Origin: Chloroflexota bacterium
GTDB taxonomy: Bacteria > Chloroflexota > Dehalococcoidia > DSTF01 > RBG-16-68-14
NCBI GenBank assembly: GCA_022573935.1
Contig: JACZTE010000099.1
Location: 1-5,062 of the forward strand
Direction: 5' to 3'
DNA length: 5,062 nt
The notes under the pieces were generated by a model. The model saw only the letters and a program-made list of their open reading frames with translations, searched no databases and was not told where the DNA came from. Shown here in pieces: positions 1 through 5,062 of the stretch. Both the position numbers and the translations under genes were made by a program. Each line of letters begins with the position of its first letter. The first letter of the stretch is position 1.

Positions 1-330
1 GCCCACCAGGATCCAGCGTCGCGACCCAAACGTCTCCTCGCCTACGACGAGCACGAAGGGCAGCGCGGCGATGCTGACGACGTAGAGCGTGGGGGTGAGG
101 AACCCCAGCCCTCGATAGTCGATGCGCGCGATGACGAGCGCGAGGAGGAGGCCGATCGCGGCGAAGGCCCCCTGGCGCACGACCGGGTGGGAGAAATCGG
201 AGACGGTGGGCGGCCCGAAGCGGTTGAGGCTGCCGCTGTGGATGAGCAGCGCGCCCAGGGCCACCAGCGCCAGCGCCGCCAGCATCAGGATCGGGTCGAG
301 GTCGCGGAGCCGCATCGTGCGGGCGTTCAT
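1..330 (-). CDS. rodA: RodA, SEDS-family peptidoglycan glycosyltransferase (N-terminal part, cut by window edge)
   Basis: RodA polymerises lipid II into glycan strands in the inner membrane, working as a pair with the class B transpeptidase PBP2 during lateral wall growth. The first 110 codons are present, reading from ATG at 330-328 to the window edge with no stop. Three hydrophobic segments are visible, at about residues 12-31, 51-69 and 79-97. They are followed by GSRRWI (102-107), which matches the G-x-x-RW-I signature after the third helix in the FtsW/RodA/SpoVE family. The ATG overlaps the mrdA stop as ATGA, with a strong GGAGGAG SD at 342-348, so this start is favoured over a second in-frame ATG at codon 6. 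Family membership is clear. Calling it RodA rather than FtsW rests on its place directly after PBP2 in an mre operon. The catalytic region lies outside the window. Confidence 0.93.
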   Translation of the reverse strand, partial: MNARTMRLRDLDPILMLAALALVALGALLIHSGSLNRFGPPTVSDFSHPVVRQGAFAAIGLLLALVIARIDYRGLGFLTPTLYVVSIAALPFVLVVGEETFGSRRWILVG

Positions 331-2246
331 GGCGTCAGGCGCTCCTCCGCCAGCCGCTCGCGGCCGAAGTAGTAGTCGAAGATCTGGCTGGCTACCGGCC
401 CGGCGTCGCGGCTGCCCTTGCCCTGTTGCAAGAAGACGACGACAGCGATCTCTGGATTGGCGAAGGGGGCGAAGCCGGTGTACCAGCCGTGGGTCGGATG
501 ATCCTCTCCGCCGTCAGGCAGCGGGCCGAACTCCGCCGTCCCCGTCTTTCCGGCGATGGTGACGAACCGGCTGGCACCGCTTTGGGCGGTGCCTATCTCC
601 GCCGCCTGCCGCATCGCTTCGCGCATAATCGCTAGGTTTCCGTCGGAGATGCTTAGCGTCTGAGCCACTTCGCGCTCCACTCGCTGGAGGATATTGCCAT
701 CTTCGTCGACCACCCCGCGTAGGACGTGAGGCACAAGCACATCGCCGCCGTTGGCGACGGCCGCAGTCGCACGAAGGAGCTGCAGCGGCGTGATGGCGAG
801 GTATCCCTGGCCGATGCCGAAGTTGTAGGTATCGCCGAGGGTCCAGGGCTCGTGGAGGGTCTCCTGCTTCCACGTGGGGTCCGGCACCAGGCCCGCCGCC
901 TCGCCGGGCAGATCGATGCCGGTGATCGCGCCCAGGCCGTACTCGCGGGCGTAGGCGGCCAGCCGCTTCGCTCCCAGACCGCGGAAGACCTGCACGCCGT
1001 CCTGGAAATAGCCGCCCGAAAGGTAGTAGTAGTACACGTCGGACGACTGGGCCAGCCCCCCGTAGAAGTCGAGCGTGCCCAGGACGGCCCAGTCGCGGTA
1101 GATGTACACCTCGCCGGGGTTGTACTCGTTGGGGACGGTGATGTAGCCGCGGCTGGTGATGCGCGTATCGGGCGTCGCCACGCCGTCCTGCAGGGCGGCG
1201 GTGCCCGTGATCTCCTTGAAGGTGCTCCCGGGCGGGTACACCTCGGCGATGGCGTGGTTCACGAGCGGCTTCGCCGGGTCGTTGAGGAGTTGCAAGTACG
1301 CTTCCTCGTCGACCGGATCATTGAGCAGGTTGTTGTCGTACGATGGGAGCGAGACCATAGCTAGTATCTCGCCGGTGTTTACGTCCATGACGGCGGCGAC
1401 GCCGTTAGTGGAGTCGCCCATCGCATCTTGGAGGATCGCTTCGACTTGGCGTTGGAGGTCGAGGTCGAGGGAGAGCACCAGGTTGCTGCCCGGGCGAGGC
1501 GGGACGGAGCGGATGGTGCGGATCTCCCGGCCGATGACGTCGAATTCCACCTGACGGTAGCCGGTCGTGCCCCGCAGCATCGATTCATAGATGAGCTCTA
1601 CGCCGGTCTTGCCCAGCCGGTCGTTGAGCTGGTAGCCGCTGTTCTCCAGCGATGCGTACTCGTCCGCGTTGATCCGGCCGACGTAGCCGAGCAACACGGA
1701 CGCGAGGGCGCCCGACGGGTAGGAGCGCATCGATTCCACCAGCACCTGCACGCCGGGCAGTTCCGGCAGCCGCTCTCTCAGGATGAAGGCCGTCTCCTCG
1801 TCCACGTTCTGTTGCACCACCACGGGCGTGAAGGGATTGTTGCCTTCCAGCGCCGCCAGGATCTGCTCCGTGATCTCCTGGGAAGGCACCCCGGTGATAC
1901 TCGAGAGCTCCGCCGCCACCGTCCCCAGCTGGTCTTTGGGCACGTCGGCGGGGATCACGGCGGCGGAGAAGATAGGGACGTTATAGACGAGCTGCTCCCC
2001 GTATCGATCGAAGATCAGGCCGCGGGTAGGCAAGTCGGGGATCAATCGCAGCCGGTTGACTTCCGCCCGCTCCTGGTAGGCGTCGTGTTCGACGATCTGC
2101 ATGCGTGCCAACTGGAGGACCAGTACGCCGAAGAGCAAGACGATCAGCGCCTTCAGCAGGAGGAAGCGCTGGCGGAAGATCTCGCCTTGCGGCCGATGTC
2201 GGCCACGCGAGCGCCAGCGGCGCCGGTTATCGGAGGGTAGTTGCAT
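327..2246 (-). CDS. mrdA: Penicillin-binding protein 2, elongation-specific D,D-transpeptidase
   Basis: Class B PBP that cross-links peptidoglycan stem peptides in the periplasm, as partner of RodA and regulated by MreC. The protein has 639 residues, a usual PBP2 length. It starts with a basic cytoplasmic tail (about 1-26) and one membrane anchor (about 27-47). The pedestal/dimerisation region follows, containing LPTRGLIFDRYG (72-83). The transpeptidase domain occupies roughly residues 250-630. Its three active-site motifs are all present: STFK at 341-344 (S341 the acylated nucleophile), SSD at 401-403, and KTGT at 567-570. The second motif is SxD rather than SxN, as also described for E. coli PBP2. 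The ATG at 2246 lies 39 bp after the mreD stop. The SD is weak (AGG in the RC of 2251-2253, only 4 nt from the ATG), and no better in-frame start is visible upstream. The TGA overlaps the rodA ATG. The elongation role is inferred from the mre/rodA context, and class B PBP identity is certain. Confidence 0.96.
   Translation of the reverse strand: MQLPSDNRRRWRSRGRHRPQGEIFRQRFLLLKALIVLLFGVLVLQLARMQIVEHDAYQERAEVNRLRLIPDLPTRGLIFDRYGEQLVYNVPIFSAAVIPADVPKDQLGTVAAELSSITGVPSQEITEQILAALEGNNPFTPVVVQQNVDEETAFILRERLPELPGVQVLVESMRSYPSGALASVLLGYVGRINADEYASLENSGYQLNDRLGKTGVELIYESMLRGTTGYRQVEFDVIGREIRTIRSVPPRPGSNLVLSLDLDLQRQVEAILQDAMGDSTNGVAAVMDVNTGEILAMVSLPSYDNNLLNDPVDEEAYLQLLNDPAKPLVNHAIAEVYPPGSTFKEITGTAALQDGVATPDTRITSRGYITVPNEYNPGEVYIYRDWAVLGTLDFYGGLAQSSDVYYYYLSGGYFQDGVQVFRGLGAKRLAAYAREYGLGAITGIDLPGEAAGLVPDPTWKQETLHEPWTLGDTYNFGIGQGYLAITPLQLLRATAAVANGGDVLVPHVLRGVVDEDGNILQRVEREVAQTLSISDGNLAIMREAMRQAAEIGTAQSGASRFVTIAGKTGTAEFGPLPDGGEDHPTHGWYTGFAPFANPEIAVVVFLQQGKGSRDAGPVASQIFDYYFGRERLAEERLTP
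342..348 (-). promoter_or_regulatory. Shine-Dalgarno sequence of rodA, inside the mrdA 3' end
   Basis: GGAGGAG on the minus strand, the most complete SD in the window, lies 11 nt before the rodA ATG at 330, within the last codons of mrdA. With the ATGA overlap it supports this start and suggests that PBP2 and RodA are made in coupled amounts. Confidence 0.7.
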
Positions 2247-2285
2247 CTCGCCTGCGCTTTCCGCCGCGTCCTTGCCGCGGTGGCG

Positions 2286-2783
2286 TTAGAATGCTGGTTG
2301 GCGTCGGAGGTCCAGGCTCGCGAGCCGCACCAGACCGTATACCGGGAGCAGCAGCAGTACGTTCGCGATGGCCGCCGGCAGCAAGGCATCGCGGAGCCCG
2401 GCCAGCCAGTCCATGCGTTCGCCCGTTACGGCCAACGCCAGCATCATCACCCCTTCGTATACAAGCGTGGCCAGCGCAGTCAGTATCACTGCTGGCAGCA
2501 AGTTGGACTCCACTAGCCTAAGCTCGCGCACCTCCGTCATCAGGATCAGCGGCGCCAGCGCCAGCATCGCCAGCCCCAGCGGCTGGCTGTCGAGCAGCCC
2601 CTGCGCGAATCCGGCGGCGGGGATGAGCAGCAGCGCCTCCTGCTGGCTGCGGACGGTCATCCAGGCGACGAGGAGGACGATCAGCAGATTGGGCGTGGCG
2701 CCGAATATCGAGAACGCCGGCAGTACCGAGACCTGCAGCACCACGGCAATCGCGACGAGCACGAATCCTACCGCAGTACTCAC
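2286..2783 (-). CDS. mreD: MreD, rod shape-determining integral membrane protein
   Basis: MreD is a small polytopic inner-membrane protein that binds MreC and is needed for a working elongasome; its biochemical activity is not established. The 165-residue product is very hydrophobic. Membrane segments can be placed at about residues 5-22, 31-45, 50-64, 70-84, 96-118 and 131-154, which agrees with the five or six helices normal for the family. The motif PNLLIVLLVAW (31-41), after a short N-terminal helix, and the following G-xx-QG-LLD stretch (58-65) are typical of MreD. Translation starts at GTG (2783-2781), overlapping the mreC stop as GTGA. An AGGAG SD lies at 2795-2799 inside mreC, 11 nt upstream, so translation is probably coupled to mreC. 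Sequence conservation in this family is low, so size, topology and position between mreC and mrdA carry much of the weight. Confidence 0.92.
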   Translation of the reverse strand: MSTAVGFVLVAIAVVLQVSVLPAFSIFGATPNLLIVLLVAWMTVRSQQEALLLIPAAGFAQGLLDSQPLGLAMLALAPLILMTEVRELRLVESNLLPAVILTALATLVYEGVMMLALAVTGERMDWLAGLRDALLPAAIANVLLLLPVYGLVRLASLDLRRQPAF

Positions 2784-3604
2784 GGCTCGAGTGTCTCCTG
2801 AGGCAGGAAGCTTGCCAGCACCAGCACCGCCTCCAATCGCGATAGGTCAGCCAGTGGCTGCACGCGCACGGTCTGGAATAGCTCCTGCGACGCTCCTTCT
2901 ACCTCCACCACCTGGCCGATGAGCTCACCCGCAGGGTGGCGGCCGCCAAGGCCAGAGGTCAGCACCAGGTCGCCTTCTTTCACTTCGGCCGTCTCCTGCA
3001 CGAACTCCATGGTGAGCGTGCCATCGGGCGCGCCGACGACGACCCCTTGCGCCCGCGATTCTTGGATGAAGGCGCTGACCGCGCTGGTGGGGTCGGTGAT
3101 CAGCGTGACCCACGCGGCGTTGTCCAGTACGCGGGAAATGGTGCCCACCAGGCTGCCCTGTCTGGTGAGCACCACCATCCCCTCTCGCAGCCCATCGGCG
3201 CGTCCACGGTCGATGGCGATGAGCTCCTCGAGGTTACTGGGCTCGCGGGCGAAGACGTTGGCGGGGACCAAATCTTGCCCCGTCAGCAACGGCCGGATAT
3301 CCAGGAGCGCGCGTAGCTGCCGGTTCTCGCCTTCCACCTCCTGAAGGCGAGCGTTCGCAGCCGCCAGCCGCTCGTTCTCCGTCCGCAGCCCGTGGTTCTC
3401 ATCGGAGAGACGGTTGACGTCGGTGAAGTTGTTGACGAAGTCGGCCACCGGCCGGGTGGCGTCGCGCAGGGCGGTCTCCACGGGACCCGCCACTTGGAGC
3501 GCGGCGTTCTCCAGCGGCTCGAAGAAGGCGAAGCGGCTGCCCACCATGAGGAGGAGGCCGGCTGCGACGACAAAGCTGAGCCAGGTGCGGGTGCGGACGT
3601 GCAT
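2780..3604 (-). CDS. mreC: MreC, rod shape-determining periplasmic scaffold protein
   Basis: MreC is a bitopic membrane protein whose extracytoplasmic part self-assembles and activates PBP2, linking the MreB filament to the wall synthases. The product has 274 residues, normal for the family. A membrane anchor lies at about residues 8-28, after a short basic tail. A charged, heptad-like coiled coil follows at about 63-103, and a beta-rich domain from about 105 to 265. Family hallmarks are visible: IDRGRADGLREGM (131-143), the LVGTISRV stretch (152-159), RAQGVVVG (184-191), and the GDLVLTSGLGG-HPAGELIGQV block (211-232). The ATG at 3604 has a GGGAG SD (RC of 3613-3617) with 8-nt spacing. It sits 78 bp after mreB and overlaps mreD by four bases at its end. 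No defect is seen. Confidence 0.96.
   Translation of the reverse strand: MHVRTRTWLSFVVAAGLLLMVGSRFAFFEPLENAALQVAGPVETALRDATRPVADFVNNFTDVNRLSDENHGLRTENERLAAANARLQEVEGENRQLRALLDIRPLLTGQDLVPANVFAREPSNLEELIAIDRGRADGLREGMVVLTRQGSLVGTISRVLDNAAWVTLITDPTSAVSAFIQESRAQGVVVGAPDGTLTMEFVQETAEVKEGDLVLTSGLGGRHPAGELIGQVVEVEGASQELFQTVRVQPLADLSRLEAVLVLASFLPQETLEP
2795..2799 (-). promoter_or_regulatory. Shine-Dalgarno sequence of mreD, inside the mreC 3' end
   Basis: AGGAG on the minus strand lies 11 nt before the GTG at 2783, within the mreC coding sequence. Together with the GTGA stop/start overlap it supports GTG as the mreD start and suggests translational coupling to mreC. Confidence 0.65.
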
Positions 3605-3612
3605 TGATTCGT

Positions 3613-3617
3613 CTCCC
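3613..3617 (-). promoter_or_regulatory. Shine-Dalgarno sequence of mreC
   Basis: GGGAG on the minus strand, 8 nt before the mreC ATG at 3604, is good complementarity at good spacing. It lies downstream of the intergenic hairpin at 3631-3655 and outside its stem, so the hairpin as drawn does not mask it. Confidence 0.7.
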
Positions 3618-3630
3618 GGAACGCCGACGG

Positions 3631-3655
3631 CAGCGCGCCCGCGCGGGGCGCCCTG
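3631..3655 (-). other. GC-rich stem-loop between mreB and mreC
   Basis: On the minus strand GCGCCC (RC of 3646-3651) pairs perfectly with GGGCGC (RC of 3635-3640) around a 5-nt loop. A further three pairs (CAG with CTG) extend it beyond one G-G mismatch, giving nine pairs in all. No T-tract follows, so it is not a standard intrinsic terminator. It may be an mRNA stability or processing element for the mreB message. The structure is seen; the function is inferred. Confidence 0.5.
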
Positions 3656-3661
3656 TGATGA

Positions 3662-3677
3662 CGAAGTTGTTGCTTCG
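3662..3677 (-). other. Small stem-loop just after the mreB stop
   Basis: On the minus strand CGAAG (RC of 3673-3677) and CTTCG (RC of 3662-3666) can form a 5-bp stem with a 6-nt loop, starting 6 nt past the mreB TAA and 6 nt before the larger GC-rich stem-loop. It is weak alone and is listed because two hairpins fill most of the 78-bp gap. It could be chance. Confidence 0.3.
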
Positions 3678-3682
3678 CGCTG

Positions 3683-4744
3683 TTACCTAGGCGGCTTGCG
3701 GGCTGTCAGGCTGGCCTGGACCTTGGCCAGCATCTCCGTCTCCTCCAGCATCTCAGCGGTACCCCGCACGACGCTGCCGAGCGGGTCTTCCGCTACGTAC
3801 ACCGGGAATTTGGTCTCCTGGGCCAGCCGCCGGTCCAGGCCGCGCAGAAGCGCGCCTCCCCCGGTGAGCGCGATGCCTCGGTACATGAGGTCCGCCACCA
3901 ACTCCGGCGGCGTGATCTCGATCGTGGAGCGGACCGCTTCTACGATGGCGCCGATGGAGCCGGAGAGCGCGTCTCTGAGCTCCACCGTGCTCACTTCGAC
4001 CGACTTCGGTAGGCCGGTCGCCAAGTCGCGCCCTCGCAGCTCGATCGTCTCCTCCTCCTCCGCCGGATAGGCGGAGCCGGCCTCAAGCTTGATCTCCTCC
4101 GCCATCCGCTCGCCGATGAGCATGTTGTGCACTTGGCGGGCGTAGGCGATGATCTCCTGGTCCATCGCGTCTCCGGCGACGCGGATGGAGGTGCTGACGA
4201 CGACGCCGCCGAGCGCGATCACTGCCACCTCCGTGGTGCCGCCACCGATATCGACGATCATGCAGCCGTGCGGCTCCATAACCGGCAGGCCAGAGCCGAT
4301 AGCGGCCGCCATCGGCTCGTCGACTAGGTAGACGGCGCGGGCGCCGGCGTTCATCGCCGCGTCGTGCACCGCTCGCTTCTCCACCTCGGTCACGCCGCTG
4401 GGGATGCCGATGACCACGCGCGGCCGCGGGATGCCGAGACCGAAGCGGGTGTGGACGGAGCGGATGAAGTAGTGGAGCATCCGCTCCGTCACCTCGAAGT
4501 CGGAGATGACGCCGTCCTTGAGCGGGCGGATGGCGACGATGTTGGCCGGCGTGCGGCCGACCATCCGCTTCGCCTCCGAACCGATCGCGAGGATCTTCTT
4601 GGAGACTTTGTCGATGGCGACGACGGAGGGCTCGTCGATGACGATGCCGCGGCCCCGCACCGTGACCAGGGTGTTCGCCGTCCCCAGATCGATGCCGATA
4701 TCGTGGGAGAAGATGCCGAGCAGAGCGGTTAACGGGTTATACAA
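3683..4744 (-). CDS. mreB: MreB, bacterial actin homologue (cell-shape filament protein)
   Basis: MreB is an ATP-binding actin-fold protein that forms antiparallel filaments on the inner face of the membrane and steers the RodA-PBP2 synthase. The 353-residue product shows the actin-superfamily nucleotide motifs in order: phosphate-1 DIGIDLGTANT (15-25), connect-1 region VVIGIPSGVTEVEKRA (110-125), VDEPMAAAIG (141-150), phosphate-2 VDIGGGTTEVAV (164-175), and the adenosine motif IALTGGGALLRGLD (291-304). Residues 6-12 (TALLGIF) are short, hydrophobic and next to aromatic residues, fitting the membrane-contact N-terminus of MreB. Initiation is at TTG (4744-4742): an in-frame TAG lies only four codons upstream (4756-4754), no ATG or GTG falls between it and the conserved DIGIDLGT, and an AGGA SD sits 7 nt before it. 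It is the first gene of the mre operon, behind its own promoter. The paralogue name Mbl cannot be excluded by sequence alone, but the mreC/mreD context favours MreB. Confidence 0.98.
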   Translation of the reverse strand: MYNPLTALLGIFSHDIGIDLGTANTLVTVRGRGIVIDEPSVVAIDKVSKKILAIGSEAKRMVGRTPANIVAIRPLKDGVISDFEVTERMLHYFIRSVHTRFGLGIPRPRVVIGIPSGVTEVEKRAVHDAAMNAGARAVYLVDEPMAAAIGSGLPVMEPHGCMIVDIGGGTTEVAVIALGGVVVSTSIRVAGDAMDQEIIAYARQVHNMLIGERMAEEIKLEAGSAYPAEEEETIELRGRDLATGLPKSVEVSTVELRDALSGSIGAIVEAVRSTIEITPPELVADLMYRGIALTGGGALLRGLDRRLAQETKFPVYVAEDPLGSVVRGTAEMLEETEMLAKVQASLTARKPPR

Positions 4745-4751
4745 GACGCGT

Positions 4752-4755
4752 TCCT
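4752..4755 (-). promoter_or_regulatory. Shine-Dalgarno sequence deciding the TTG start of mreB
   Basis: AGGA on the minus strand lies 7 nt before the TTG at 4744-4742. The SD partly overlaps the in-frame TAG at 4756-4754, so initiation cannot lie further upstream. This fixes TTG as the first usable codon that keeps the conserved N-terminus. Confidence 0.75.
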
Positions 4756-4795
4756 ACGCTTGCGATAGATCCACCAGAGCACTGTGCGCGAAGCG

Positions 4796-4824
4796 ATTAT
4801 AGCGGAGCGCCGGTCATCTGTGAA
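4796..4824 (-). promoter_or_regulatory. Sigma70-type promoter of the mre operon
   Basis: On the minus strand the hexamer TTCACA (RC of 4819-4824, one mismatch from TTGACA) is followed by exactly 17 bp and then a perfect TATAAT (RC of 4796-4801). The predicted transcription start is near 4789, giving a leader of about 45 nt before the mreB TTG. The T-run of the ligA terminator falls about 47-51 bp upstream of that start, where an AT-rich UP element would act. A perfect -10 at ideal spacing, in GC-rich DNA and in the only sizeable intergenic gap, is unlikely by chance. Confidence 0.82.
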
Positions 4825-4835
4825 GAGGGTGGACG

Positions 4836-4868
4836 AAAAAGATAGCCTTTTGTGCTTGGAGAGGCTAT
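4836..4868 (-). terminator. Rho-independent terminator after ligA
   Basis: On the minus strand a perfect 7-bp stem, ATAGCCT (RC of 4862-4868) with AGGCTAT (RC of 4842-4848), closes a 13-nt loop and is followed by C and five Ts (4841-4836). It lies 35 bp past the ligA stop and ends 11 bp before the mreB -35 box. The loop is longer than usual and the stem only moderately GC-rich, so efficiency may be partial. Read in the other direction the stem has no matching T-tract, so it serves the ligA side only. Confidence 0.7.
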
Positions 4869-4903
4869 GCTGTTCTTTCCGAAGCGCCGCTGGCGGCCCC
4901 TCT

Positions 4904-5062
4904 TCACGCCGCGCCGTGGCGGCGCAGCAGCGCCATGAGCTCTTCGTCGCTCAGGATCTTCGTGCCCTGCTTGCGGGCCTTCGCGAGTTTCGAGCCGGGG
5001 TTCTCGCCCGCCACCAGGTAGCCGGTGGCGCGGGTGACGCTTGAGCCGGTCGCGCCACCGAG
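4904..5062 (-). CDS. ligA: NAD+-dependent DNA ligase LigA, C-terminal end of the BRCT domain (5' part outside window)
   Basis: LigA seals 3'-OH/5'-phosphate nicks in DNA using NAD+, joining Okazaki fragments and finishing repair. Only the last 52 codons are present, entering at the window edge and ending in TGA at 4906-4904. The visible peptide has the hallmark C-terminal BRCT sequence of bacterial LigA: [18 protein letters not shown] followed by ENPGSKL-x-KA and a closing helix with EELMALL. Spacing of these elements matches the family, and the protein ends in the usual short tail (RRHGAA). The catalytic adenylation, OB-fold, zinc-finger and HhH domains would lie upstream, beyond the window. 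This frame was found by reading the minus strand directly. It is separated from mreB by a terminator and a promoter, so it is probably a different transcription unit. Other BRCT proteins are possible in principle, but the [12 protein letters not shown] signature is specific to LigA. Confidence 0.93.
   Translation of the reverse strand, partial: LGGATGSSVTRATGYLVAGENPGSKLAKARKQGTKILSDEELMALLRRHGAA

Noticed and set aside
726..1364. Plus-strand open frame of 212 codons antisense to mrdA
   Set aside because: It is a shadow of the PBP2 transpeptidase coding region. No family motif is visible and there is no promoter or separate context.
1428..2240. Plus-strand open frame of 270 codons antisense to mrdA
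   Set aside because: It lies wholly inside the well-supported PBP2 gene. Its peptide is rich in His, Arg, Asp and Val with no recognisable domain, as expected for the reverse-strand shadow of a GC-rich gene.
3414..4070. Plus-strand open frame of 218 codons spanning the mreC start, the gap and the mreB end
   Set aside because: The Ser/Arg/Thr-rich low-complexity peptide lies opposite two certain genes, and an open frame across the 78-bp gap is expected at this base composition.
4757..4795. Long-range CGCTT / AAGCG pairing in the mreB leader as a riboswitch or leader switch
   Set aside because: It has only five pairs closing a 29-nt loop. The leader of about 45 nt is too short for known riboswitch classes and shows no recognised conserved core.
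4880..4900. Short GC palindrome (GCCG / CGGC) just after the ligA stop as a terminator
   Set aside because: The stem is only four pairs with a four-base loop and no T-tract follows. The hairpin at 4836-4868 is a much better terminator.
4784..5044. Plus-strand open frame of 86 codons over the ligA end and mre promoter
   Set aside because: It is antisense to the recognised LigA BRCT peptide and runs through the terminator and promoter. There is no domain and no convincing start context.

Overview
The window is a GC-rich bacterial chromosomal segment with all recognisable genes on the minus strand. It carries the core rod-shape (elongasome) gene set in the order mreB, mreC, mreD, mrdA (PBP2), rodA, preceded by the 3' end of ligA, the NAD+-dependent DNA ligase gene. 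Everything reads right to left, from high to low coordinates. The gene set implies a rod-shaped, peptidoglycan-making bacterium. GC-rich codons and the style of the MreB and PBP2 proteins are compatible with a Chloroflexota-like organism or another deep-branching high-GC lineage, but this assignment is a tentative impression and not a result.

Layout, in transcription order. The last 52 residues of LigA (BRCT domain) end at 4904. The 159-bp gap 4745-4903 holds a hairpin-plus-T-tract terminator (4836-4868) for ligA. Next comes a near-consensus sigma70-type promoter: -35 TTCACA at 4819-4824, a 17-bp spacer, and -10 TATAAT at 4796-4801. A Shine-Dalgarno (SD) sequence at 4752-4755 serves a TTG-initiated mreB (4744-3683). 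A 78-bp gap with two small hairpins separates mreB from mreC (3604-2780). mreC and mreD (2783-2286) overlap by four bases (GTGA). A 39-bp gap leads to mrdA (2246-327), and mrdA overlaps rodA (330 to the window edge) by four bases (ATGA). rodA is cut by the window after 110 codons.

Function. MreB filaments lie under the membrane and orient the machinery. MreC and MreD are its membrane and periplasmic partners, with MreC acting on PBP2. RodA polymerises glycan strands from lipid II and PBP2 cross-links them. Gene order, uniform strand, tight spacing and overlaps all point to one operon driven mainly by the promoter before mreB.

No mobile element, CRISPR array, tRNA/rRNA gene or unfamiliar gene system was seen. 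The long plus-strand open frames are shadows of the minus-strand genes. The points worth a second look are regulatory: the compact terminator/promoter junction, the hairpins between mreB and mreC, and the two matching overlap/SD arrangements.
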